From the IMG/VR virus record IMGVR_UViG_3300010354_000689, positions 1 through 23,142 of that record: DNA of 23,142 nucleotides; one strand, given 5' to 3'. Made by a program: the position numbers and the translations under genes. This DNA comes from a virus. This document shows positions 1 to 7,233 of this stretch, one piece after another (the stretch's first letter is position 1; every line of letters starts with the position of its first letter). The notes below the pieces were generated by a model that saw only the letters and a list, made by a program, of their open reading frames with translations, was not told the origin of the DNA and did no database searches.

Positions 1-72
1 TATAAAAGAAACATCAAGACGATGTTTCTTCGCAATCTGTTCAACTGTTTTATGGGATTTGAGTTTATTCAT
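1..72 (-). CDS. Start of a small gene resembling DUF5661 proteins (partial, runs off left edge)
   Basis: An ATG at 72-70 opens a frame of 24 codons that is still open at base 1, so only the N-terminus is visible. It reads MNKLKSHKTVEQIAKKH and then RLDVSFI. The KTVEQIAKKH start, with its short basic helix, is what I know from DUF5661-type small phage proteins. The diagnostic second half of that family is outside the window, so the match rests on about 15 residues. It lies 27 bases after the gp16 stop, where T4 has gp17, the large terminase subunit. It does not look like the start of gp17, so a small gene probably sits between the two terminase genes. An AAAGG about 13 bases before the ATG is a poor ribosome site. 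A late-promoter core lies just upstream. It could instead be an unrelated helix-turn-helix protein. Confidence 0.55.
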   Translation of the reverse strand, partial: MNKLKSHKTVEQIAKKHRLDVSFI

Positions 73-93
73 TTATAAAATAGAACCTTTATT

Positions 94-101
94 TATTTAT
101 T
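94..101 (-). promoter_or_regulatory. Late-promoter-like NATAAATA motif after gp16
   Basis: Read on the minus strand, AATAAATA begins inside the gp16 stop codon and repeats once more with a 4-base shift, ending at base 90. It matches the T4/cyanophage late-promoter core (TATAAATA / NATAAATA) and ends 21 bases before the ATG at 72. No -35 element is expected for this class. The sequence is also low-complexity AT, so chance cannot be excluded. Confidence 0.45.
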
Positions 102-537
102 ATTCTGGTTCCCCCTGTGTTTGCTGCTTTAACAGTTTTGCTAATTCCGCTGTAGATCCGACAAAAAGAGCGTTATTAACTGTTGTAGGTCCTTTTGTTT
201 TTTCTTCTTCAATTTCCTTAAGTTTCTTTTGGAGGTCCATTAATTTATCTGTTGCATCAGCAACATTTTTTATGAGTTGCCCTGCAACTTCATATGCACG
301 AGGCATCTCACTTTCTTGCGCGAGTTCTAAAATACCATTAATTGCCTCTTGACCTTTTTCTATAAGAGAATATAAATTTCCTCTGGTATAATCATAATCT
401 TTCTTAACATCATTTATAGATGATGAAATTTTTTCTACTCTTTCAACTACTACTTCGGACTCATTTTCAGTTTTGGTAGAAATAATTTCACCACTTAAAT
501 TAAACGTATCATTTAATTTATCAAATTTTTTTGTCAT
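100..537 (-). CDS. 16: Terminase small subunit (T4 gp16-like)
   Basis: This is the small subunit of the DNA packaging motor, which recognises replicated concatemeric DNA and stimulates the large-subunit nuclease/ATPase. From the second ATG (537) the product is 145 residues; T4 gp16 has 164. The central segment (DYDYTRGNLY, then a helical stretch containing EMPRAYEVAGQLIKN and an LMDLQKKLKEIEEE heptad-like helix) lines up with T4 gp16 from its DDYGVVRRN segment through SPRHMEVFATL. The C-terminal NNALFVGSTAEL matches T4 QNATVFMGSPTEL. The middle is a predicted helical oligomerisation region. I prefer the ATG at 537 over the one at 543, because AGGA at 548-545 lies seven bases from the former and only one base from the latter. 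The six-base gap after gp15 and the order 13-14-15-16 support the call. Nothing looks truncated. Confidence 0.93.
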   Translation of the reverse strand: MTKKFDKLNDTFNLSGEIISTKTENESEVVVERVEKISSSINDVKKDYDYTRGNLYSLIEKGQEAINGILELAQESEMPRAYEVAGQLIKNVADATDKLMDLQKKLKEIEEEKTKGPTTVNNALFVGSTAELAKLLKQQTQGEPE

Positions 538-544
538 TTTCATA

Positions 545-548
545 TCCT
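545..548 (-). promoter_or_regulatory. Ribosome binding site deciding the gp16 start
   Basis: AGGA on the minus strand sits in the gap between the gp15 stop and gp16. Its spacing is seven bases to the ATG at 537 and one base to the ATG at 543. The downstream start is therefore the likelier one, giving a protein that begins MTKKFDKL. Confidence 0.55.
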
Positions 549-549
549 A

Positions 550-1551
550 TTAAAAAATAGATCCACTAAATCCAAAATCATCACCATCTTCAATTAAAAG
601 ATTATCTGAAGAAGTAATAGATTTAACTTGAGATCCTGCTAAATGAGAAGTAATACTTGTATTATCTTTTCCTCTATCAACTGTAATAACATTACCGGAT
701 TTAGAACGTACATAAACTTCCTCACCCTCCAAATCAAGATATGTGTTAGTTAATATTTCACTAGCATCATTTACTGTAATTAGTCTATCTGTAGCAGATA
801 TATCATTAGTCAAATATGTAAGGACTTCTCCAGTATAATTTTTAATTGCTCTTGGTTCTGATGAATAAACAATTTCTCTTGTTGGAGATGCAGTAGGATC
901 TCCTGCAATAAAACCAATAGATGTTTTTTTGATAATATCTTTTGTTGCAGAAGAAATGGGTCCAAAAATATAAGTTTTTGCCGTAAATCTTAAAGTATAA
1001 ATTAAAACTCTTCTTGTTGATAGATCTCCCTCATAATCATCCTGCATAGTAATATTCTCAAGAATCACAGGAATATCTCTTTTTTCATTTATAGTATCAA
1101 CCAAATCAACCGTCATTGTATAGGCTGGTTGAAAATATGGAAGTATTTGTTCGACAATCTGAAGAGCATCGTCATTTAATTTTGACATGATACTTAATTC
1201 AAACTGCATGTTGTATGGAACAGGAAGATAAGCTTTTTTTGTTTCTGTTCCATCTTGAGCAGATTTTGCAGTAAAATATTGAGTAGTTGTCGATTTTCTA
1301 GATGGATCATAAGTCAAACCAGTAAATTCAAATGACATTCTCGGTAATGTAATTTGGACTGGTTTATTTAAATTTGGAGATTGGTTCAATCTAGCAAGAA
1401 ATTTTTGAGTTGGTCCATATGCAAGAGGAACTTTAATAACACTAACTGTTTCATTGGAATTGTTAGTATGTTTAATGATTATCTCATTAAATAAAGAACC
1501 AAAAGCAATTACAGTTCTTCTTAATATTTCGTTATAAAAATACTCAAACAT
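550..1551 (-). CDS. 15: Tail sheath stabilizer / tail terminator (T4 gp15-like)
   Basis: gp15 forms a hexamer that caps the tail tube and sheath and meets the neck proteins when head and tail join. The N-terminus MFEYFYNEILRR parallels T4 MFGYFYNSSFRR. The family's most recognisable stretch, QIVEQILPYFQP (residues 131-142), is present exactly and is followed by the KRDIPV segment. The body to about residue 235 corresponds to most of T4 gp15 (272 residues). This protein has 333. The added C-terminus (about 252-312) is a small beta-type module with the pattern GEEVYV...GNVITVDRG...H..G, which also occurs in two other virion proteins here. It ends in an acidic, glycine-rich tail. The start has only a weak ribosome site (AAGAA). 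The 60-base gap before it, the longest in the window, holds a late-promoter core inside an inverted repeat. Confidence 0.95.
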   Translation of the reverse strand: MFEYFYNEILRRTVIAFGSLFNEIIIKHTNNSNETVSVIKVPLAYGPTQKFLARLNQSPNLNKPVQITLPRMSFEFTGLTYDPSRKSTTTQYFTAKSAQDGTETKKAYLPVPYNMQFELSIMSKLNDDALQIVEQILPYFQPAYTMTVDLVDTINEKRDIPVILENITMQDDYEGDLSTRRVLIYTLRFTAKTYIFGPISSATKDIIKKTSIGFIAGDPTASPTREIVYSSEPRAIKNYTGEVLTYLTNDISATDRLITVNDASEILTNTYLDLEGEEVYVRSKSGNVITVDRGKDNTSITSHLAGSQVKSITSSDNLLIEDGDDFGFSGSIF

Positions 1552-1585
1552 ATTCTTAATTTATAATACTACTAGTTGATCAATA

Positions 1586-1610
1586 ATAAAAGTTATTTAT
1601 GTACTTTTAT
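1586..1610. repeat. 8-bp perfect inverted repeat with the late-promoter core in its loop
   Basis: ATAAAAGT and its exact complement ACTTTTAT flank a nine-base loop in the gap between gp14 and gp15. The loop holds CATAAATA on the minus strand. There is no long T run after the stem, so it is not a convincing terminator. It may be a processing hairpin or a chance AT palindrome. Confidence 0.5.
1594..1601 (-). promoter_or_regulatory. Late-promoter-like CATAAATA upstream of gp15
   Basis: CATAAATA matches the T4-like late core NATAAATA. It lies in the largest intergenic gap, 42 bases before the gp15 ATG, which would leave a leader of roughly 35 bases. A second near-match, TATAAATT at 1565-1558, is closer to the ATG and would give an almost leaderless message, so it is less likely. 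Confidence 0.5.
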
Positions 1611-1611
1611 G

Positions 1612-3033
1612 CTATGGCATTCCAAAGGGGTTTGATTCATCAAAATCGATAATTTCATCTGCATCCTCTTCAATTTCTTCATTTGCTGAATATCCATCTT
1701 TAGCAGCAAATGTTTCTATTGTTCTTAAATAATAAGAGGCACTTGATGAAGAACCAACAATATTTTCCCCACGTATAAATTCGCCGGTAACATTAGTAAC
1801 TTGAAGAACATTTGTGATAGAGTTCCAAGATTTAACTTTAGCGGTAACACCACTTTGTGCCCCTGTAACAGTTTCATTAAATTGAAACTTACCTGTTGAA
1901 ATTAGTGCAGGACTTTCAATCGTAATTATTGGATTTGTTGTATAACCAAGACCAGAGTTAGTAATATAAATTGAAGTAATAGATCCACCAGCAGATACAA
2001 CTGCTGTTGCAGATGCTGCTACAGTAGAAATTCCATTAAATGTTATTGTAGGGGGAGTAACATACCCAGATCCAGAATTTGTAATAGTAATAATACCTAC
2101 AATACCATTACCTATAGATGCAATTCCAGTTGCTCCATTTCCTCCACCACCTATGAATCTTATTTTAGGAGCAATGGTGTATCCAAAACCAGCATTTGTA
2201 ATTAACACTTCTTGAACTGATTTTGATTGTGGATTTACATTTGAGTTGCAAACAACAATACCACCAATCATCCTAGGAATCGCAGTTGCTGTTTTTCCTC
2301 CAGAAGGAGCAGAGGAAATACCAATAGTAGGTGTGTCTGTATACCCACCACCACGATTTGTTACTGTAATATATCTAATTCCTCCATTTACAATTGTAGC
2401 ACTTGCTCTCGCAGTAACCCCAATACCGGTCATTGTAAGATTTACAATATTTCCAACTAAAGCGCCATCAAAACTATCAGAGTCTGTTGCTTCATTTGTG
2501 CCTATAATGCCATCAATTTCTCCAATACTCGTATCTATTATTTCATCTTCATATTGGAAGAGTTCACATCTTAATTGGTAAGTATACAGACCTTGAAGTT
2601 GGTAAAATGGTTTTTCGTGTTCAACATATTTAATTTCAAATAATCTTTTACCTAAAGGAAAATAAATTATATCACCTTCTCTTGGTCTACTTGATACTTT
2701 TATATTTGGTTGTTTTTCAATTAGTGGAGAAATATAAGTCTTAAATCTTTCTCTAGATATTGTAAGAGTTATTTCATTTAGTGCCTGAATTCCAAATTTA
2801 GACAAAATAGTAGGATTATCACTATATCCATCATAAGTATCCACATATGCTTCTATTGGATATGCGTTGTTAAATTTTGATTCAATAACTTCTTTTATGA
2901 CTGTTTTTTCTGTGACAAATTGCCTAGGAAGATAATAAACTTCAATTCCATACATTTTTAATTGCTCATTAATCAAATCTTGAATAAGACCCTGTTCTGT
3001 TTTAGATCCTTGAAGAAAAAATGGATTGAGCAT
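1612..3033 (-). CDS. 14: Neck protein (T4 gp14-like) with a large repeat insertion
   Basis: gp14 works with gp13 to seal the filled head and form the platform for the tail. Residues 1-165 follow T4 gp14 closely: EVYYLPRQFV against ECYYVPREYV, then YVDTYDGY, SKFGIQ..NEITLTI, REGDIIYFPLG, LFEIKYVE and PFYQLQ. The end, ESNPFGMP, matches T4 ESNPFDNDFMD. T4 gp14 has 256 residues and this one 473. The difference is an insertion at about 185-435. It consists of four repeats of about 40 residues with an ITN.G.GYT..P.I core, followed by a module with the pattern NETVTG..SG.TA.V...G.F..GENI. The inserted part is rich in Gly, Thr, Ile and Val and is probably all beta, projecting from the neck. TAGG lies nine bases before the ATG, which is four bases after the gp13 stop. 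Confidence 0.94.
   Translation of the reverse strand: MLNPFFLQGSKTEQGLIQDLINEQLKMYGIEVYYLPRQFVTEKTVIKEVIESKFNNAYPIEAYVDTYDGYSDNPTILSKFGIQALNEITLTISRERFKTYISPLIEKQPNIKVSSRPREGDIIYFPLGKRLFEIKYVEHEKPFYQLQGLYTYQLRCELFQYEDEIIDTSIGEIDGIIGTNEATDSDSFDGALVGNIVNLTMTGIGVTARASATIVNGGIRYITVTNRGGGYTDTPTIGISSAPSGGKTATAIPRMIGGIVVCNSNVNPQSKSVQEVLITNAGFGYTIAPKIRFIGGGGNGATGIASIGNGIVGIITITNSGSGYVTPPTITFNGISTVAASATAVVSAGGSITSIYITNSGLGYTTNPIITIESPALISTGKFQFNETVTGAQSGVTAKVKSWNSITNVLQVTNVTGEFIRGENIVGSSSSASYYLRTIETFAAKDGYSANEEIEEDADEIIDFDESNPFGMP
1870..2385 (-). repeat. Four tandem ~40-residue repeats inside gp14
   Basis: Residues 217-255, 271-308, 310-348 and 349-388 of gp14 repeat the pattern I..I.ITN.G.GYT..P.I.I, followed by a Gly/Ala-rich turn. 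The cores are TNRGGGYTDTP, TNAGFGYTIAP, TNSGSGYVTPP and TNSGLGYTTNP. The DNA has diverged far more than the protein pattern, so these are old duplications kept by selection. Confidence 0.85.
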
Positions 3034-3037
3034 ATAA

Positions 3038-3892
3038 TTAACCTATCATATCTAATGGAGGAAGTTCATAAGTACTTGACATTTTTTCCATTAGCATATC
3101 AATTTCTCTCTGAGCATCATCATACATTTGTCTGCCATTTAATTCCACGCCCCCAGGAAGTTTAACACCAGTAAACTTCATCATATTTTGACCCCATTGT
3201 CTCTTAATTAATGATGTTAAATATGGTTTAATAAAAGAGTCATTCCAAACTCTTGAATAATCATTAGGGTCTAATGTTGAATAACAATCAATAATAAAAT
3301 ATTTGTCTTTTGATACGGAAGACCAATCGATATCTAAGTATAAACGATCTTGTCTTTTATTAAACCTAATTTGTTTTTGCGTATTCAAAAGAAAATCAAG
3401 ATCTTCCAAATACGTTTTTACCATTGCATAACTAAGTAATTCTGTAGTTCCCCAATAGTAAATATCATTTAAAAATAATTGATATTTCACACTAAACATA
3501 TTGTTAGTGATGGTATTTGCTCCATCAAAAATAAATATTTTATTAATTCCTATAATATTTGGCGGGACCTGAAGATAATTACTATTTTCATAAAAATTAA
3601 AAGTAGTTGCAGTCCCTACTATATTTGTAGTAACAGATGTGCTTGCAATTCCAACAGAACTTGTGGAATTAGAAGAGTATCCAGCCCTCCCCCTATCAAT
3701 ATCGTCTTGAGTTACTTTATATTTGTAAAATGTTGGATACACGCCATCAAAATGTCTTTCCTGAAAAAATTGAATGGCATCATCTACTAGGTCTTCAATT
3801 TGTTCGTCCGCAACATTTATTTCTAGAACTGGAAATCCAAGTTTCCTTTTACAATAATCTATTAGTTCTTGTCTCGTAGATGGTTGTGCCAT
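3038..3892 (-). CDS. 13: Neck protein / head completion (T4 gp13-like)
   Basis: gp13 binds the portal after DNA packaging and, with gp14, prepares the head for tail joining. It has 284 residues against 309 in T4. The N-terminus MAQPSTRQELIDYCKRKLG, the acidic helix EDLVDDAIQFFQERHFDGV, the LQVPPNIIGINKIFIFD strand region, and the LYLDIDW and WGQNMMKFTGV segments are typical of gp13 in T4-like marine phages. Residues about 70-105 are a Ser/Thr/Gly-rich insertion containing SVGIASTSV, a word that recurs in other virion proteins in this window. The ATG shares one base with the stop of the upstream 56-aa gene (TAATG). No ribosome site precedes it, so translation is probably coupled. gp14 follows after four bases. 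Confidence 0.95.
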   Translation of the reverse strand: MAQPSTRQELIDYCKRKLGFPVLEINVADEQIEDLVDDAIQFFQERHFDGVYPTFYKYKVTQDDIDRGRAGYSSNSTSSVGIASTSVTTNIVGTATTFNFYENSNYLQVPPNIIGINKIFIFDGANTITNNMFSVKYQLFLNDIYYWGTTELLSYAMVKTYLEDLDFLLNTQKQIRFNKRQDRLYLDIDWSSVSKDKYFIIDCYSTLDPNDYSRVWNDSFIKPYLTSLIKRQWGQNMMKFTGVKLPGGVELNGRQMYDDAQREIDMLMEKMSSTYELPPLDMIG

Positions 3893-4062
3893 TAGAATTT
3901 AAGATTTGCAATTACTTCTTGTTGACTAAAATATAATTTAATATAAGACTTTGCCAAATCTTTCAAAATTTTAATATCATCTATACTATCTATATCTCTA
4001 GAAAGTTTTTCATATTCAAATAACTTATTCATACTTTCAAGTGAAATTTTATTAGGATCCAT
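3892..4062 (-). CDS. Small conserved-looking helical protein, 56 aa, function unknown
   Basis: A 56-residue frame fills what would otherwise be a gap of about 160 bases before gp13. It begins MDPNKISLES, continues MNKLFEYEKL and SRDIDSIDDI, and ends VIANLKF. It is mostly charged and amphipathic with no cysteine and no membrane segment, so a short helical hairpin is likely. Its start overlaps the end of the 74-aa gene by 11 bases, and its stop overlaps the gp13 start by one base. Overlap on both sides is strong evidence that it is a real, coupled gene. I recall small proteins of this type next to gp13 in cyanophages but cannot name a function. A neck or assembly accessory role is inference from position only. 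Confidence 0.8.
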   Translation of the reverse strand: MDPNKISLESMNKLFEYEKLSRDIDSIDDIKILKDLAKSYIKLYFSQQEVIANLKF

Positions 4063-4276
4063 TTGCCAAATTCCTCAGTAAATTTTTAATTTCGTTCAAG
4101 TCTTCTTTTATTGAATTTACATCGTTTTCTAAATTACAAACTCTTTCGCTTTCACTTTGTTTTATTTTTTTTATTTTCATGTAATTTTCATAATCATTAG
4201 TATTTGTATTTAAAATTGCTTTTGTTCTTTCATCTCTTATGAGATTTGTATGCCCCTCAACCTTAGAATATTCCAT
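4052..4276 (-). CDS. Small coiled-coil protein, 74 aa, function unknown
   Basis: The first 32 residues carry TNLIRDERTKAILNTNT, a stretch I recognise as the start of a small conserved protein in T4-like marine phages. The rest, about residues 38-70 (ESERVCNLEND, then VNSIKEDLNEIKNLLRNLA), has regular Leu/Ile/Val spacing and reads as one coiled coil. That suggests an oligomeric or scaffold-like role. The ATG is two bases from the stop of the 834-aa gene and has no clear ribosome site. The 3' end overlaps the 56-aa gene by 11 bases. No enzymatic motif is present. It may be a minor structural or assembly protein, which is inference from its place in the operon. Confidence 0.8.
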   Translation of the reverse strand: MEYSKVEGHTNLIRDERTKAILNTNTNDYENYMKIKKIKQSESERVCNLENDVNSIKEDLNEIKNLLRNLANGS

Positions 4277-4277
4277 A

Positions 4278-6782
4278 TTATGCTAAAGCGATTACTCTAA
4301 AATCTGACAGTCTTGGCGGAAACGCTTGATTTGTTCCTGAACCAATAAGTTTAATGCTAAAGTATCTAAATGATGGTAGATTTGAAATTGTAAATTCATA
4401 TTCTTTATAGTCTAAATCAGATCTGTTATATCCAACTATATCAGTTTTAATTACCTTTTTATCAGAAGTTCCGTCATTTAGTGAATTGGAAATAATTCCC
4501 CCATCAATTGTAAGGTTTGAATAACCAGGAAATTGATAATATATATCTTTTTCGTTAGCGTCATTTTTGATTGCATAAAGTGCTCTCAAATCACTAAAAA
4601 CATTTATATAAGCAGAAACAATTATTTTTAATGAAGTTGCGGGCAATTCCAATTGAATATTATTTGTAGCATAAACAAAAGAAGATGGATCGTCCTTTAA
4701 TGTATTAACTCTATTGTCTGTAATATAATTACTGATGGGATTATTAATTCTATTAGAGGTCAAAATTACTGAAGACCTATCCAAATCAACAATCGGAGAA
4801 ATATAAGGATCTGTAGTTTCCAATAACATATTAATGGTTAAAGATTTATTTCCGGGAAGTGTTGTTAATCTTTCTTTCTCATTTATTTTAGAGCAAATTA
4901 TTCTTGGAGAATTTAGAAAGTTTTCTTTATTAAGATCAATATCAGAAAATCCTTTATCTTGGAAAGAAATTTCCGTTCCGTCAACACTAGTTCCGGAAAT
5001 CGTTCTCATTTTTGCTGAAATATTTGTACCATTAATAGATGTTGTTTTTATATTCGGATCAATAATTTCATATTGAATATTTTGAGTTGCATTAATAAAA
5101 CTTCCACCAGAGGATTTTGTTTGATTAAAATATAATTTTGGAAATTTAGTCCCTATTGACCTATCCACTTGTCCTTGAGGAAGAGATGCTGTTTTTCCAT
5201 CCGAAGATACGTCTATTTTTACATTATAATAATCAAAATCTATTGGATCGGAAACAGTAGCATCTTGTAGTGTATGTGTTGTATTAATTCTTCTCAGCGA
5301 TACTCCATTTAACTCATACTTGTAAACGAGAGTTCCTGATGTATAAGAGGATGATAAAGTTTGGTCAATTTCCCTAACTATACCAGTTAGTGTGTTACCA
5401 GAAACTCCATTATAAGAAATAATTTCGTTTCCAATTATAAAATATCCTGGGTTTTCTGTACTAACACCAACATTTTCAAAGGTTGAAAAATTTGCTACAG
5501 AATCTAGTGAAATATCCGAAGTAGAATTTTTATCGTAATTGACAGATAATTTAACCGGTTTTATATCACTAAGAACATTAGATAAAGATACAATATTTTC
5601 TCCGGCATGCATTCCATGATTTGAATGATTTACTTTTATATGTAACCCATCAGATTCTACTTCTATTCCGTCAGAAGGAATTAATACCCCTCCAACTGAA
5701 GCGTTTAAATCTGTTGCTATGCCAAGACTGTTAAAATAACTTATTGTACTTCCCGAACCTGTTATAAAGTCGCCTTGAACGTTATCTAAAATTAATTGGT
5801 TAACTCCTCTTAAGTTTGAAACAGAAATTCTTAAGTTTTTACCTAAAGTTTCTGCTCCAAGTTGAGATACAGAAAGAACATCCCCAATAACATAACCTGT
5901 TCCGCCATTAGATATTGTTGCTGCTATAGCAACTCCTCCATTTGAAATGGTAATGTTTGCCGTTGCATTTTTTCCGCTGCCAGTTATATTTGTTAGTGGG
6001 ATATTTGAGTATACTAAAGTTGATCCGTCAGTGGGAGTATATCCAATTCCTGCATTAATAATAGTTAAATTTCCAGTTGCAATTCCTGCGGATGAAACAT
6101 AGTTTCCAGTAGCATTACTTCCTTTTTGAAACACGGTATTTCCAAATACTAAATTCGGATCAACAATCGTAGATGCTAATCCGACTCTTATCTTTCTTGA
6201 TTGGAATTCAAGTGGATTCTGGAGTAATGTTGCAATTTGTGCATTGCCAACACCCAACTCTGGATTATAAAAATTAAAATCACCTTGCGTATTAGTAAAG
6301 TCTGCTCTATACAGTGTGAATTTTAAATCTTCATATGGACTCTCATTCCATGTAACGGCGTTTTGTGATTTAAAGAGACCGCCAGTAATTGATTCTTTTG
6401 TTACAACTTGCTGAGACTCTAATCCACCACTAGAAGTGACATCAATTTCTCCCAACCTAGAAACCCAGACATTATAATCTTGAGAATTTGACATTATAAC
6501 AAGAGCATGAAATTTTTGCCCAGTTAAATATACCGGAGAAGGAAAAGTTACTCTGGTTGGTGTTGAAGCATCAGTAAAATCTTTAACGTCTTTGGGGTCT
6601 ATTACAACTTCACCAAATGGATATACTTTTTCTGTAGGTAGACCAAGTTCCATTGGTCTTAGTTGGATAGTTACTGGTAACGTAGTATCTTTTGATAAAA
6701 AATATAAATCAACGGAAGTGACAAAAATTCCTTTACCATTTTCAACATAAAATGATTGTGCTAGTGGATCTACAACTTTCAT
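4278..6782 (-). CDS. Virion structural protein, detached C-terminal part of a DUF4815-type baseplate/fibre protein
   Basis: This 834-residue protein begins MKVVDPLAQSFYV, then GIFVTSVDLYFLSKD, LPVTIQLRPM and SPVYLTGQKFHALVIMSNS..YNVWVSRLG. In related cyanophage proteins, as I remember them, this block follows directly after the DUF4815 region in one long chain. Here it is a separate gene. Residues about 210-350 hold Gly-rich modules (INAGIGYTPTDG, SNGGTGYVIGD). About 410-490 hold the second shared module (GNEIISYNGVSGNTLTGIVRE). From about 570 to the end there is the conserved pattern GTSVDGTEISF, SPRIICSKINE, SNRIN..ISNYITD and a terminal PPRLSDFRVIALA. A role in the tail or baseplate periphery is likely. 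The ribosome site is poor (A-rich leader), but a late-promoter core lies 21 bases upstream. Confidence 0.85.
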   Translation of the reverse strand: MKVVDPLAQSFYVENGKGIFVTSVDLYFLSKDTTLPVTIQLRPMELGLPTEKVYPFGEVVIDPKDVKDFTDASTPTRVTFPSPVYLTGQKFHALVIMSNSQDYNVWVSRLGEIDVTSSGGLESQQVVTKESITGGLFKSQNAVTWNESPYEDLKFTLYRADFTNTQGDFNFYNPELGVGNAQIATLLQNPLEFQSRKIRVGLASTIVDPNLVFGNTVFQKGSNATGNYVSSAGIATGNLTIINAGIGYTPTDGSTLVYSNIPLTNITGSGKNATANITISNGGVAIAATISNGGTGYVIGDVLSVSQLGAETLGKNLRISVSNLRGVNQLILDNVQGDFITGSGSTISYFNSLGIATDLNASVGGVLIPSDGIEVESDGLHIKVNHSNHGMHAGENIVSLSNVLSDIKPVKLSVNYDKNSTSDISLDSVANFSTFENVGVSTENPGYFIIGNEIISYNGVSGNTLTGIVREIDQTLSSSYTSGTLVYKYELNGVSLRRINTTHTLQDATVSDPIDFDYYNVKIDVSSDGKTASLPQGQVDRSIGTKFPKLYFNQTKSSGGSFINATQNIQYEIIDPNIKTTSINGTNISAKMRTISGTSVDGTEISFQDKGFSDIDLNKENFLNSPRIICSKINEKERLTTLPGNKSLTINMLLETTDPYISPIVDLDRSSVILTSNRINNPISNYITDNRVNTLKDDPSSFVYATNNIQLELPATSLKIIVSAYINVFSDLRALYAIKNDANEKDIYYQFPGYSNLTIDGGIISNSLNDGTSDKKVIKTDIVGYNRSDLDYKEYEFTISNLPSFRYFSIKLIGSGTNQAFPPRLSDFRVIALA

Positions 6783-6795
6783 TTTTTTATTTTTA

Positions 6796-7215
6796 TTATT
6801 CTTTATTTATTTTGGTTTTGTTTGCGAAATTCTTGGTGTTTTCTTCTCCATAATCTAATGTTAACTCCTCACCGACATTAATATCTTTAGTTGCATAATG
6901 TCTCATTACTTCATTAACTTTGTCAATTTCAAAATTGACATTTGATTCTGAATTATGATTATATAGACCACAAAATCCCATACCAATAATACTAAATTTA
7001 TCGTCTAAAACATAACTATAAGGTATGCAGGAATTGCATTGATTTATTTCTTCTGTGGGTATTAAAAAATAAGGAAATTCTTCTAATATTTCATATTTTT
7101 TAATTCTCTGCCGAGCAAAAACTCCCCATCTATGAATGTCCGATCTTCTAACAACAAGTTTTTCAGAATAAATTAATTGGTATTTATATAATGATCTAGA
7201 TGAATTTGTTTCCAT
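6796..7215 (-). CDS. SET-domain protein, probable protein lysine methyltransferase
   Basis: SET proteins transfer a methyl group from S-adenosylmethionine to lysine side chains. In this 139-residue protein the minimal SET signatures are in order: RWGVFA at 29-34 (cofactor loop, usually G.G.FA), GLYNHNSESN at 83-92 (family NHS..PN, with N86 and H87 kept), and EELTLDYGE at 116-124 (family EELT.DY, with Y122 as the expected catalytic tyrosine). There are no pre-SET or post-SET zinc cysteines, and only three cysteines in all (C60, C63, C82). The length fits a bare SET core as seen in bacteria and large DNA viruses. GAAGGA at 7223-7218 is a good ribosome site. It lies between two structural genes that look like halves of one ancestral protein. 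The target is unknown; a virion protein or a host protein are both possible. Confidence 0.88.
   Translation of the reverse strand: METNSSRSLYKYQLIYSEKLVVRRSDIHRWGVFARQRIKKYEILEEFPYFLIPTEEINQCNSCIPYSYVLDDKFSIIGMGFCGLYNHNSESNVNFEIDKVNEVMRHYATKDINVGEELTLDYGEENTKNFANKTKINKE
6804..6811 (-). promoter_or_regulatory. Late-promoter-like AATAAATA upstream of the 834-aa gene
   Basis: AATAAATA lies in the last codons of the SET gene and ends 21 bases before the ATG at 6782, the same distance as the copy after gp16. It overlaps coding sequence (codons for K-I-N-K), so constraint from the protein is possible. Confidence 0.4.
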
Positions 7216-7217
7216 TA

Positions 7218-7223
7218 TCCTTC
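7218..7223 (-). promoter_or_regulatory. Ribosome binding site of the SET gene
   Basis: GAAGGA ends two bases before the ATG at 7215. It is one of the strongest ribosome sites in the window, where most genes rely on coupling or have weak sites. Confidence 0.6.
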
Positions 7224-7233
7224 ACAAAATTGT

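Noticed and set aside
2246-2581. Plus-strand open frames, e.g. 2246-2581, 7554-7862, 8820-9125, 10947-11345 and 15261-15518
   Set aside because: They are mirror frames of repetitive Gly/Pro/Thr-rich minus-strand genes, with low-complexity products and no ribosome sites. No plus-strand gene is supported.
7181-7188. Perfect TATAAATA late core on the minus strand inside the SET gene
   Set aside because: It lies within codons for L-Y-K-Y about 27 bases after the SET start, so it would not serve SET. The next gene already has a closer copy.
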